Shown: piece after piece, positions 1 through 10,088 of the stretch
How the letters are laid out: every line of letters begins with the position of its first letter
Position numbering within the stretch: position 1 is the stretch's first letter
NCBI GenBank assembly: GCA_019188255.1
Contig: JAETXT010000001.1
Coordinates: forward strand, 4,960,001 to 5,024,000
DNA length: 64,000 nt
Direction of reading: 5' to 3'
From: Verticillium longisporum
Taxonomy: Eukaryota; Ascomycota; Sordariomycetes; Glomerellales; Plectosphaerellaceae
Made by a program: the position numbers and the translations under genes
The notes under the pieces: model-generated
Seen by the model: the letters and a program-made list of their open reading frames with translations, nothing else
Database searches by the model: none
Told to the model about the DNA's origin: nothing

Positions 1-1
1 G

Positions 2-637
2 GACCCCCAGACGCTACTCTGGTTCCTCCACATGACCATCTTCAGCTACCGCGAGTGCATCTGTTGCGGGACGCGCCGCCGCACCGTCGTGGCCGTGCAG
101 CAGCACATGCGCGCGGCGGGCCACTGCCGGTTCAGCGTCACCCCGGAGATGAACGAGCTCTACGACCTCGACTCGCTGGCCCGGCGCGCGTCGGCCCTTG
201 ACGTCCGTCCCGGCGCGCACGCGCTGCGGCTGCCGTCGGGGAAGCTCCTCGCGCATCGCGCGCAGGCGGCGGGGACACGGCTGCGGGACGCGGGCGCCGG
301 TGCGCGGCCTTCTCTGCTGGCTGCGGCGCTATATGCTGCGGGACACCCTTCAGCGGGACGGGACGGCGCGGAGCCGGTGCTGGCGCTGGCGAGGCGCGAT
401 CGGAGGGAGCAGGCGCTCGCGGCTGGGATAGCGCGGTTGCGTGCTGCGGATCGGATGAGCGTTGTGCATCTGCCGCTGGGTCAGCAGCGGGCGCTGCTCG
501 TGGCGCGCACCAAGGAGTTGGACGGGGCGAAGCGCGCCGAGTGGCGGACGAGAGGCCGTAGGGACCATGTTGGCAACGTGACGGCGATACATACGAACTA
601 CTACAAGCAGGAGGTGCCTGTGTATATGAGCGGTTAG
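2..637 (+). CDS. Rei1/Reh1-like C2H2 zinc-finger protein, 3' part only
   Basis: The reading frame is open from the first bases of the window, so the N-terminus lies outside it; 211 codons plus stop remain. Near the start is a C2H2 finger of the zf-met/JAZ kind (CICC, 12 residues, H, 5 residues, H, ending GHCRF). The C-terminus has the Rei1-like pattern of a QQRALL segment, a basic RAEWRTRGRRD stretch and a closing NYYKQEVPVYMSG. Rei1 and Reh1 are cytoplasmic factors for late 60S subunit maturation; Rei1 is linked to Arx1 release and tunnel probing. The middle is Ala/Arg-rich and weakly conserved. Which paralog this is cannot be decided from the fragment. Confidence 0.72.
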   Translation, partial: DPQTLLWFLHMTIFSYRECICCGTRRRTVVAVQQHMRAAGHCRFSVTPEMNELYDLDSLARRASALDVRPGAHALRLPSGKLLAHRAQAAGTRLRDAGAGARPSLLAAALYAAGHPSAGRDGAEPVLALARRDRREQALAAGIARLRAADRMSVVHLPLGQQRALLVARTKELDGAKRAEWRTRGRRDHVGNVTAIHTNYYKQEVPVYMSG

Positions 638-964
638 GTAGACGGACCAATGCCATGATCAGTGCACTGCAGTTCGCATGAGACATGGGGCATAAAGGTG
701 CCAAGTCTGCACGGTGCATCCAAGGCGGCCTGTTTGTTAGACAGGCAAAATAATATGCAAATGGGGATTTGCAGTCTAGCCAACTGTGTCAGCATGTTGC
801 CCGACCTACACCCTCGCTATCCTACTTGCCGACCCATTAAGGGGCACGGTAAACGCTGAAAAATTCCACAAGAGCCACAACGCCTTTCCGAAACCCACGA
901 GACCCAGAAGAAAAAGATGCTGAAACTGCCGCTGTCCCGGTAAACCCAAGAACCAATGCTCATT
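638..964. other. gap between two gene 3' ends
   Basis: This stretch separates the convergent ends of the Rei1-like gene and the next minus-strand gene. I see no coding, RNA or repeat signal in it. Confidence 0.5.
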
Positions 965-1592
965 TCATTTCATGCTGAGACCCCCAAAGTACCGATCCAG
1001 CTCGGCCCCCTCGTCGGTGCCCATCTCGCTCGGCCCCTGTCCGCCATTGGCGTCCCCCGACAGCATGTCGACCTCGCCGCCCCTCGGCTGGCCGTCCGCG
1101 GTGACGTCGCCCTTGCGCTCGGGCTCCAGTATCCGCGCCTCGCTGTCGAGCCAGCCGGGCGCGACCTTGCGCTTCTCGGCGAGGTCCCGCGCGCGGGCCC
1201 TCTCCTCGAACTCGCGCAGCTCGCGCTCGGCGTCCTCCTGCATGCGTGTGATGTGAGCCTGCAGGGCGCGACACGAGGCGATGATGTCGTCGGGGTGCGC
1301 GGCGTGGCCGGACTGGGAGATGATGTACCGCGGTTTCGGGGCCGGCTGCTGGGGCGTCGAGGTGCCGTCTTCTGCTGGCGGCGCTTGGGTGGCGGAGGGG
1401 TTGCCGAGGATCGAGGGCGGTAGCGCCGAGGGCATGGCCTTGTAGTTGTAGGAGAGAGTCGTCGCCGTGGGGATGGAGACGAATGGGGAGACTGTGAGGG
1501 GGACTTGGTCGAGGAGGTGGGAGCCTGTGGGAGGGTGTTAGCAGTAACAAAGAGAGTAGAGGGACATGGGGCGTCGTACGGTTGTTGTACAT
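965..1592 (-). CDS. small conserved-looking fungal protein, function unknown (190 aa, 2 exons)
   Basis: Exon 1 is only 13 nt (1580-1592) and exon 2 is 965-1524. The 55-nt intron has a GTACGA donor, a GCTAAC branch site and a CACAG acceptor, and joins the frame to give MYNNRSHLLDQVPL at the start. The protein has a Pro-rich segment, a predicted helical charged region at about residues 95-150 (EDAERELREFEERARARD) and ends in ELDRYFGGLSMK. I do not recognise the family. The clean splice and the low-complexity but charged pattern argue for a real gene. It is transcribed away from the pICln gene, with which it shares a promoter region. Confidence 0.6.
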
Positions 1593-2103
1593 GGCTGCTA
1601 TGTAGGTAGTAGTCTCTGGTTGAAATTGAAATTGGTGATTGGAGTGTGGGACAGGCACCAGTGTCTGTAGATGCTTTGCGACGAGTTGTTGGGGTGGAAA
1701 GCTGCCGCGTCGCGAGGCGGCGTGAAGTCAATAGGAACAGGCAGTTACGTCAGCAGTCGCAGCCGCCGCCACAGGGCAGCCCGAGGCAGGTACAGGGCAG
1801 CACGACAGGCACTGAGGCAGCAACACTGGGGGTTATAAGGGAAGGAACTGCCAGGGTCCAACCCCGCACTAGCCATCACCCCATTGCACCTTCCCCAGCC
1901 AGCATCCAAAGCATCCGAGGCATCCCGCCAATAACACCACGTTCACGTGTCGATAAGGGGGATAAGAGCTTCCAGGGATCTGGATCTCTCTGCCCCAGCG
2001 CTGTCGACACCCCACCATCATGCCTCCCTTCTCCCCTCCATCATTGTCTTTGTCTGACGGAGCCAAGCCGAATATTCTGCAAGAGCTTTCCCAGATCGTC
2101 AGC
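1593..2103. promoter_or_regulatory. shared divergent promoter region
   Basis: This is the 511-bp space between the start of the small unknown gene (minus) and the chosen start of the pICln gene (plus). It must hold both promoters. An ATG at 2020 is in frame with the pICln start and would add 28 residues, so part of this stretch could be coding instead. Confidence 0.45.
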
Positions 2104-3039
2104 ATGTTGACCACTACCATTCGATCCCCGCCTTCGCTCGGAGACTACCTTCCGCTCGAGGAGTACGAGTCCCAAACCCCAGAGACCTTCTTCGGCGGCA
2201 AGCCTGTTCTGCACCACCATCTGCAAGGTGCAAAGATCTGGATTCCCAAGTCGCAGTCAGCCGCCCTGCCCATCTTCACCGATGCCTCTGCCGCCGTCTC
2301 TGCGCCTGAGGGTGCCACGCTCACAGGCATGACGGATGACTTGACGGAGCAGACCATTGACCTTTTCGTGAACTCAGAGTGCGCTTCTCCTGCCATCGCT
2401 CTCCCCTTTTGGCGTGTCTGACTGCTGACTGTTATGCTATCAAGGAACTTCACCATCTACAGCGCGGCCGCCACCGCTGGTGTCTCCATCCCCTATCCCG
2501 CCATCTCGATCCACGCTGTCAAGCAGGCCGGCACACTGACCGACGGCACCCCCCTGCATGCCATCTGGATGCAACTTGAACTGACCGACAATGCCGATGA
2601 CGAAGGCAGCGCCGTCGACCTGACAATTGTGCCGCCCGTCGGATCGAGCGTGCAGCAGCTCTACGCTGCCATCTCCGCGTGCTCAGATCTGCACCCCGAT
2701 CCTGTGGAGGAGGACGACGATGAGGAGGAGGATCGAATCGTGTTTGAGGGCGAGCATGAGGCTCTTGAAGGGTTCTCTGGTGTCCTGAGAGGAAACGCCA
2801 ACGGAGGGTTACCTCCTCCTTTCCCAGGAAGCTCGGGATGGATCACAGCCGAGAACGTCAACGAATACTTCGATGCTGACGGCAACTGGATTGGCGAAGG
2901 TGCTGAGGAGGGTGTCAGTGGTGAGCTGGGAGAGGGTGCTGGGAGGGTGAGGGCATTGGATGAGGTGAATGGACATGAAGGTGGCGAGGAGGATTCGGAT
3001 AACAAAAGACCAAGGGTCGAAGAGGCTCCGCCATCCTAG
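2104..3039 (+). CDS. pICln/Lot5-like protein (regulator of volume decrease family)
   Basis: Exons 2104-2378 and 2445-3039 are joined across a 66-nt GTGCGC...CAAG intron with a CTGACT branch region, giving 289 aa. The N-terminal half is the PH-like pICln fold: LGDYLPLEEYESQTPETFF, GGKPVLHHH, then a beta-rich segment through HAVKQAG. The C-terminal half is strongly acidic and has the typical ENVNEYFDADGNWIGEG block. In animals pICln is a chaperone that holds Sm proteins before snRNP assembly; the yeast relative Lot5 is poorly understood. I chose the start at 2104 because MLTTTIRSPPSLGDY matches the usual family beginning. SmD3, a possible client if the function is conserved, is encoded 6 kb away. 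Confidence 0.82.
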
Positions 3040-3365
3040 GACGAGCGGAGGAAGCACAACAAAAAAGCGACCTCATCTGGATATCGGTCCACAGTGACGC
3101 CGCCTGCAAAACACAATCGTGTGTGAGAGGACCAACCACGAGTAGGTATGAAACATTCTATTCTCAGCTTCCTATCTCTGGTATCGCTGAACTATGTGAT
3201 AAGACACACACAAAAAAAGGACAGCCTGTGATCCAAAGATGCTGACCCAGGCAGGTATTAAGAAAGTTTCCGCAACCCAATACATACAAGGAAAGGGGCA
3301 CTCATCCCCTATAGGTATGAATATGTTCGCAGATCAACACCATGAACAAAGAAAACTCGGAACGC
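3040..3365. other. gap between convergent genes
   Basis: These 326 bases hold the 3' flanks of the pICln gene and the membrane-protein gene. Nothing else is visible apart from short A runs near 3211. Confidence 0.5.
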
Positions 3366-6323
3366 TTAGATCCTGAGGGCACCTCCCTGTCGTCCCTCGG
3401 CTACCGACGATGGAAACCTCTCGGGCGAGCTCATCAGAAATCCGTCCTTGTCGTACAAACCCAGGCTGTCTGCGCTGGCGCGATTTCTTGTCGGCGTCCT
3501 GGTCCTCTCCCGTCCGCGGCTGACCTCCTCAGCATCGTCTTCCGGCATCTCCAGCGCGTCCACAAAGATCGGCTCCTTAACCTCGGCGAAGCGGACGCTC
3601 AGCCTGCGCTTCGGGCTCTCTGCCGTGCGAAGGCTTCCCTTGAGGCCGCCCCTCGTCAGAACAGGCACCGTCGATTCGCCGTTTTCCTTCTCCTCGAGAG
3701 AGTTCATCTTGGGTGCGACAGATGCCGGTCGCCCCTTGACGGAGTTGCGGTTTGAGCGGATGCCGTTGCGGGACTTGGGGCTCGGCGTACCCATGGACAG
3801 GTAGTTTTGACGTCCCGCGCGACCGGCGCGTGAATTGCTGCGCTCTGGGCTGAAGCCGCCGCCGCGGAGGTCGGCCACATCGTCAGCGGCGGTGGCAGCA
3901 GACGAGGCGACGCTGTAGGCGCTCACTTGGGAGTTCATACGACGAAGCTGAACGATCGAGGCGCCGAGCGGAGAAATGTGGGTTGGGGAGCCGCGGTTGA
4001 TGGAGTTTTGAGGGCGGAGGATGAGAGTCGGGCTCATGGACGGGCCAGGGTTCGAGTACGTTGAGGAGGCATTGGAGGGGCCGCGCGACGGTGTCGTAGA
4101 CTGGGAGCGGCGGCGAGTGGGAGAGGGGGTCTTGGAAAGGAGGGTTGGGTCCGGCAAGGGGCGGGCGATTACAGGGCTGGAGGGTATCTCGGTGGGGATC
4201 CCGCCGGCAGCGATGATGGAGCGGCGGGTATGGAGGTTGTGAGTCGGGAGTTCAAGGTCATCGGCTTCCGCAGCATCTTTCTCGTGGGGCGAGCCCTGGA
4301 TAGGGCGCAGGTTCAGGGGTGGCGGTATGACAACAGAGCGACGGCGGCGGTGGCCCTTGCGGTCCTCTTCGGGGGTAGAGGGGCTGGCCATCATGCTCGT
4401 GGCGCTGTTGCTCGTGGCGAAAAACTTGGGCTTCATGGTGACGACGCTCTTGGGGCGAACCGACGACTGGCCCTGCTTCTGGGCAGATGGCTCCATCATG
4501 ATGGAAAGGCGGAGCTCATCTCTGTTGGACAATTGACCATCCTGGGCCGCGTTGAGAGGCGCCATGATGAGCGAGCTATTGCTCGCGCGGCGATTTCCTG
4601 AAATCTGGCCCAGAGCCCGGCTGTGGTCTTGGTAGGATCGGGCTTCGGGCATCTGCGGTCGTTGGGCCTCGCCGCTGGCTGAAAGACGACGCGGAGACCT
4701 CTCTGGCAGTTCAGGCGCCGGCGGTGGGCCGAGGTACGGGTCGCTCAACTTTGGTGAGTGCTGAATTCGCCTACGCTTGCAGCTGCCACCCTGCTGGTTG
4801 GGATCAACTGGGTGCGCCCAGGGGATCTTCTCGCCTGTCTGCGTCTCATCATCTTCCTCCTCGCTGTAGAGGGTCGACAGAGCCGATGACACGGAGCTCG
4901 TCATGGACGGGATCGACACGCTGCGCTTGTGCTGCTGGGACTTCTGCTGTGAAGTCTCGGCGATCATGGCACCAATTGACGTCTGGCTTTCCCGGCGGTC
5001 GGGGCTTGACAAACCTGCAGGCATGACAGCGTCTTGTTCGGGCGTTGTCTCGCCGTACAGACTGTCCTGGTCAGACGCCATGGAGCACGTCGATTGCTTG
5101 CGCCTGTGCGTTGGCGTATACACATCAGGCTGGGCGGCCGTCTGCTGCGACTGGCCATACGCGATGGCACTGGTACGGGGGTTCATGGCGGCAGGGGCGC
5201 TCTGAGGTGTCATCGGCTGTGCCATCCTCTTCTTCGGGCTGGGGGTCTGCTGCTCGGGTACAATTTCCGTGCTACGATACTCGCCGGCGACGCTGCGCCT
5301 CTCGTTCCAGGCTGTGCCGGATTTGACGGGCGAGCCGCGCGAAGCCGGCGTGCGAACGTGGCGAGTGGCCCTGTTCGGGCCGGTGGTGCTGTTACCATTG
5401 AGGCGCGGGTCATTACGGATCGGGCTCGGGCTACCATCGTTGAGGCGCTGGGCCGTGTTACGGAGGATGGTCTGGAGGTCGGACTCTGTGTTGACCTGCC
5501 TGAGCTTGGCCTTGGGCGGGGGACGGGGACCGTTGGGAACGCTCTGGGGATTGACCGGTTCCTGCTCCTTCTCGTCCTGAGATTGCTGCTGCTTCTTCTG
5601 AAAGCCTGCCCTCAAGGCGGCGGCTCGCTTCTCGGCCATCTCATATGACGGCGTCCTGACAAGGGGCAGTCTTGACGTGGGTTTCTTGGCGTCCGGACGT
5701 TGCTGTTGCGGGCTGAGCGCGGCAGGCCGCGGCTGCTGGACGAGGGGGTAATTCTGGTGCTGATAGAAGATGGCCGTTTCCGGTTCGTCACGGTAGCCGA
5801 GGAGGTTGGGCAGCGTGGGCGTTCGCATGATGAGCCAGCTCTCCCGGAGACTGAACCCTTTGGACTCTCGCTTCGCCTTGACGACCTTGGGCCCGTGGAT
5901 GGCGTCCTCGTCGATCCAAGAGTTGCACGAGTTCTTCCTCTTACGGCCCGCCGGCGACCCGAAGATGTTGAGGCTGCCGCTGTGTTTGATGGCAGGGAGG
6001 ATGTGTGGCAGAGACCGCCTCGCCGTCTTGCGCGGCGAGACCTGTGGCGATTTCGTCAGGCGGCGGCGCTGTCGGGGCGGGCGAAAAGAGCCGTCCTTGG
6101 TTTGCGTTTCCGTCTCAGTGGAAACGTCGTCGTCCTGCTGCAGGCGGGCTTCTGACTCGGTCGCCAGGCGGGCGCGTTGGTTGCGTCGGTCCGTGAGCGT
6201 GACGAGGATGAAGGCGAGAGATACGAAAAGGAGGGCTCCGCCTGCAATGGCGATGGCGAGGACCCAGCCTACTGTAAGGCCGCCGCCGCCGCCCTCTTCT
6301 CGGGCTGCCACTCGAGGGGGCAT
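3366..6323 (-). CDS. large single-pass membrane protein with a long disordered tail, function unknown (985 aa)
   Basis: One uninterrupted frame. I take the ATG at 6321-6323 (MPPRVAAREEGGGGG); an upstream in-frame ATG at 6425 would add 34 residues. Residues about 16-39 are one hydrophobic span (WVLAIAIAGGALLFVSLAFI) followed by a basic stop-transfer stretch (TDRRNQRAR). The other 940 or so residues are Ser/Pro/Arg/Gln-rich, with many SP and TP sites and no folded domain I can name. This suggests a short outside part and a long phosphorylatable cytoplasmic tail. The C-terminal third has weakly conserved-looking blocks (RLSVRFAEVKEPIFVDALEM and a final SPERFPSSVAEGRQGGALRI). It looks like a fungus-specific membrane scaffold or signalling protein, but no function can be assigned. 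Confidence 0.72.
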   Translation of the reverse strand: MPPRVAAREEGGGGGLTVGWVLAIAIAGGALLFVSLAFILVTLTDRRNQRARLATESEARLQQDDDVSTETETQTKDGSFRPPRQRRRLTKSPQVSPRKTARRSLPHILPAIKHSGSLNIFGSPAGRKRKNSCNSWIDEDAIHGPKVVKAKRESKGFSLRESWLIMRTPTLPNLLGYRDEPETAIFYQHQNYPLVQQPRPAALSPQQQRPDAKKPTSRLPLVRTPSYEMAEKRAAALRAGFQKKQQQSQDEKEQEPVNPQSVPNGPRPPPKAKLRQVNTESDLQTILRNTAQRLNDGSPSPIRNDPRLNGNSTTGPNRATRHVRTPASRGSPVKSGTAWNERRSVAGEYRSTEIVPEQQTPSPKKRMAQPMTPQSAPAAMNPRTSAIAYGQSQQTAAQPDVYTPTHRRKQSTCSMASDQDSLYGETTPEQDAVMPAGLSSPDRRESQTSIGAMIAETSQQKSQQHKRSVSIPSMTSSVSSALSTLYSEEEDDETQTGEKIPWAHPVDPNQQGGSCKRRRIQHSPKLSDPYLGPPPAPELPERSPRRLSASGEAQRPQMPEARSYQDHSRALGQISGNRRASNSSLIMAPLNAAQDGQLSNRDELRLSIMMEPSAQKQGQSSVRPKSVVTMKPKFFATSNSATSMMASPSTPEEDRKGHRRRRSVVIPPPLNLRPIQGSPHEKDAAEADDLELPTHNLHTRRSIIAAGGIPTEIPSSPVIARPLPDPTLLSKTPSPTRRRSQSTTPSRGPSNASSTYSNPGPSMSPTLILRPQNSINRGSPTHISPLGASIVQLRRMNSQVSAYSVASSAATAADDVADLRGGGFSPERSNSRAGRAGRQNYLSMGTPSPKSRNGIRSNRNSVKGRPASVAPKMNSLEEKENGESTVPVLTRGGLKGSLRTAESPKRRLSVRFAEVKEPIFVDALEMPEDDAEEVSRGRERTRTPTRNRASADSLGLYDKDGFLMSSPERFPSSVAEGRQGGALRI

Positions 6324-8995
6324 CGTGACTGCTGTGTTTGACCCTTCTTCGAAGCGGATTCTGGTGGTTAATGTGACTAGACGGGCGGTTAAGCGAGCGG
6401 AGAACGATTGGGACGCGAGTATCAAGACTCGACAGTAAGGAAAAAAAACAATGAACGAATGATGTCAGAACAAAACGAATGGACGACGCCGCGCTGGCGG
6501 GAATCAAGCTGTGAGCGAGCACAAGGTTAGTAGCGAAGGCAAAAAGGGGAGCATCGCCGCGAGATGGTGGGAAGAGCGAGAGGGTAGGTCGATCGCGGGT
6601 AATAAGGCTCTGGACTAGAATGGCACAACAAATCTGGCAGAGGTATGGGGAGGGCCCTCCTCTGTTGAGGCGCTGGCCCCAGCTGCGCAAAGAACGGGTG
6701 TGAGCCGGGCGTGGCAGTGACAGGCGGTCTTGGGTCAATGTCCGGCTGGAATGTGTTACTACAGGCAGCGCGGGGGCACATTCCTCAGGGGCGCGATGAG
6801 GATATGAGGTGCAGGAAGGCCTGTGCGTGTGAACGGATGTGAGCAGATGCATCGTGTCTGAACAGGTCTGGGGGAAGAGATTGGGGAGGCGTGATGGCAA
6901 TGATCGGGCGTGGACTGCAACGCCATCATCGTCGATTTTTGGGTGTGGTGTTGAGGTCGGTGGTGATGGTGATGCATCCAGGTCAGGGGGTGGCCGATCC
7001 CCCCGCCACGACAGGCCACGGCACTCTTCCAGCCTCTTTGCACGACGCCTAACGTCATCATGGGATCGGCGGTGAGCAGTGGTAAACGATTGATTTCCGC
7101 GATGCGATGGCTTGCATCGGGCCATTCGTCCACCTGATGATGGGTGTCGTCGCACTGTCAGGGCGGCGTATGGGGCCTACGTCGACTGCCCGCTGCGCAG
7201 ACCGCGTCACGTGTGAGACATGGCCAGAGTGCCAGCGTGTCAGATTGTCGATGATGCCTTGCGTCGTCTTTGATCCAGGCTATCCTGGCTTGCCTGGGTG
7301 AAGATGGAGAGCTCAGGTGCTCGACTCTACGGGTCCCGATGGGTTGAGTTTGTGTACTGTACCCTGTCGACCGAGGCCTCGCTAGAGATTGTAGGGTTCC
7401 AGCGTACGCAGTGACCCGAGGGCTTTATTTCGTCAACTGCTTCCGCTTCGTGCCCACCATCTCCGTCGTCTACAAGAGCACATGGAATTGCTTTATTGCG
7501 AGTCTACGCAGCCATGCTCGAAAGGCGCGGCTCGTGCCTTAGCTCTGGCTTCGGCATGATGCTTCATCAATGTCCTATGTTTTAATGAATCGTAATACAT
7601 TGAAATGAATGAATGTTTTATGTGGCTCTCATCTCCTGGATAGGGTTTGAGCAAGTGCATGGTCTGATGCTTCATCCTGCTATACCCTAGTCTTTGAGTA
7701 TGTGGAAGGCTTTTGCGTTTGTGTTTTGGAGATGAGAGCTTTCAAAAACACTTCTGGAGGCTTCTGTTGCTCTTCACATGGATTTCATCAGTCAAATTGG
7801 GATATCGCTCTAGTGTTGAAAATGCACACACAATATGCCATAGGGTACGACTTCAAATACACTACCATAAGGTTGAGAAAGGGCATGTGGATGTAATGCT
7901 TGGCCATTCCGGTTTCATACGGTTCTCATGGAACCTGAAATCTGGGAGTAAATTACGAGGTCCAAATTTGCGTGTACGTTGGCGGTCAAGAATTTCGCGA
8001 TCCGAGCGAAGGACAACAGTTGTTGGTCTCTTGGGGGTCTCTAGTCAAGTAGAAAAACCAATACCCTCCTCCTTGAACTACGGATCGATGATCTTTCTTA
8101 TAAGTAAAGCAATCCCTCGTTACTCTCGTTATTCCCTTCTACTCTGTAACCGTTTGCCAAACTGCCGGTGACCCACGGTTGTCCCGTAATTGATCGAAGG
8201 TCCTGACATGAACTATGGCCTGGCAGGCTAGATTTCATTCTTGTGGCCGCCTAGTAGCGAAAGGCCAAGTATCACATCACCACATAGTTAAAATCCATAA
8301 TATTCGAACTGAAAGAGCTTGTTGGGCGTGTTTCATCATGACAGATTGGTCAATTGGGTCGACTGCTTGTATATCAGTGAGTTCTTTCGTGAGGACATTT
8401 TCCGAGGAACTCCACGACGGGGTAGATTCTGCTGAGAAAGTGTTTAGTCCGCACAAGGACGATATCCATCCGCTAAATCTGGGTAACTGAGAGTCTAATA
8501 GAGGTATACGTTCATTATCTTCTCCTTTCACATCCATAGGGAAACGAATGTCTAGATGTTAGCGCGTCAATGGGAGGGACAGGAGGTCCTTCGATTTACA
8601 CTCCAGGCCGACCAAAGCTGGATGCTCAGAACCTCACCAAAAAGCCGTGAGCCAAGTGAATGCCGGGCTATCGTGGTCTCACTCTTGGGACTTCTCCAAA
8701 ACGTAGTATTGCCTCCTCAGTTATTACCTTACGTTTCGGAGCAGGGCCCTGGCGTGCCTGCTTGCCTGAGTCTCATTGAACGCCAGGCTCACCAGCTGTC
8801 ACCAGATGGCGCAAGCACATCCCCGCGGATAAACCCCGCGGATTAACCCACGAGCTCAAGCTCCAAGCGCGGGCAGCTCCAAAAATCGGCCAGGCTCAAT
8901 CAACCTCAGTCAACACCAGTCCACGATATCACGACCAGCCCGCGACACCGACGACACGACCACCCCAGACCGCCTCCCCCAGACCAACCGCCACA
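6324..8995. other. intergenic stretch without a recognised gene
   Basis: The 6324-7150 part is probably the promoter and long leader of the membrane-protein gene; the minus-strand open frame there is low-complexity and not convincing. From about 7480 to 8600 the DNA is visibly AT-richer, with several short frames that resemble nothing known to me. The stretch just before 8996 is C/A-rich and probably holds the SmD3 promoter and leader. Confidence 0.4.
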
Positions 8996-9428
8996 ATGAC
9001 CTCAACAATCGGCATCCCCATCAAGCTCCTCAACGAGGCCCAGGGCCACATCATCACCCTCGAGATCACCTCCGGCCAAACCTACCGCGGCAAGCTACTG
9101 GAAGGTCCGTCTCTCTCCATCTGCATCTCTTGAGGAGACTCACCCATGGCAATCGTCACCGAGCTACGCGCTAACAAACCCCGCAGCCGAGGACAACATG
9201 AACATCCAGCTCAAGGACATCACCGTCACGGCCCGCGACGGCCGCGTCTCCCACCTCGACCAGGTCTACATCCGCGGCTCCCACGTCCGCTTCTTCATCG
9301 TCCCCGACATGCTCCGCAACGCGCCCATGTTCCGCTCCCGCAACCAGCGCGGCCGCGGCGTCGGCCTTGCGCGCGGCAGGGCGACCGTCAGCCGCGCGCG
9401 CGCCAGCGGTCGGGGCGACAGGCGGTAG
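8996..9428 (+). CDS. smd3: small nuclear ribonucleoprotein SmD3
   Basis: Exons 8996-9104 and 9187-9428 flank an 82-nt intron and give 116 aa. The Sm1 motif ([19 protein letters not shown]) and Sm2 motif ([16 protein letters not shown]) are both complete, and [12 protein letters not shown] is diagnostic for SmD3. The tail is rich in RG dipeptides ([14 protein letters not shown]), as in SmD1 and SmD3, where these arginines are methylated and help SMN binding. SmD3 is one of seven ring proteins on U1, U2, U4 and U5 snRNAs. The intron lies between the two Sm motifs. Family length and motif order are normal. Confidence 0.95.
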
Positions 9429-10088
9429 ACGGGGCTCGGCTCATTTACGGATGACGAACTTGAATTTTACACCTTTTTTTTTTTTTTTTTTGCGCTTCTT
9501 CTTCTGCTTCTCCAGATGGTTCTTGCAAATGAGGACAGAGGGTGGGGGACATGCTTTTGTTGGCATGCGCTATGCTTGCTCGTGCAGCGCGGAGGGAAAG
9601 AATGGCGTTCCGGTTTTGGGAGGAGGTGGAGGGCTTGCGAAGGAAGAGGAAAGGAGAGCGTGGGCGAGCATGCAAGGGCTGGCGGGGCTTGCTGTGGTGA
9701 GGCGAGGAACCGTGATACCTGGCTGGCGGCGGGGAATCGCTCAGCCATCGTTGCAAGACGCGATGCGCCGCAGGGAGAACCCACCGCTGCGAGCAGAGTG
9801 TCCGCCCATCAGATGGAGCGAACGCAGAGGACCAGCGAGTCAAGGAAAGCCCCATGATGAAATACTCATGAACAAGAAAAAAAAAGCGCCGTGCCGTGCG
9901 GGCAGGGGCGTGTCTGGTATCGTATCTATCAAAAGCTGCAGCAGCGTTGTGATGCTCGATGCTTGTGTATGCTCCCAACCAATGTCTATGGATACAAGGA
10001 CATTTTTGCGTTCCCCGCCTGTCCGTCACTTTTACACTTTTACAGCTCACTCTTGAGAGTGCACCTCTAGAATGCACGTGATGCCCTC
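9429..10088. other. gap between convergent genes with a T18 tract
   Basis: This is the 3' flank of SmD3 and of the Mmc1-like gene. It carries an uninterrupted run of 18 T at 9474-9491, 46 bases after the SmD3 stop. No gene is seen. Confidence 0.5.

Noticed and set aside
6115..7155. 346-codon minus-strand frame overlapping the membrane-protein start
   Set aside because: Ser/Arg/Pro/His-rich low-complexity translation typical of a leader or shadow frame; it overlaps the real gene in another frame.
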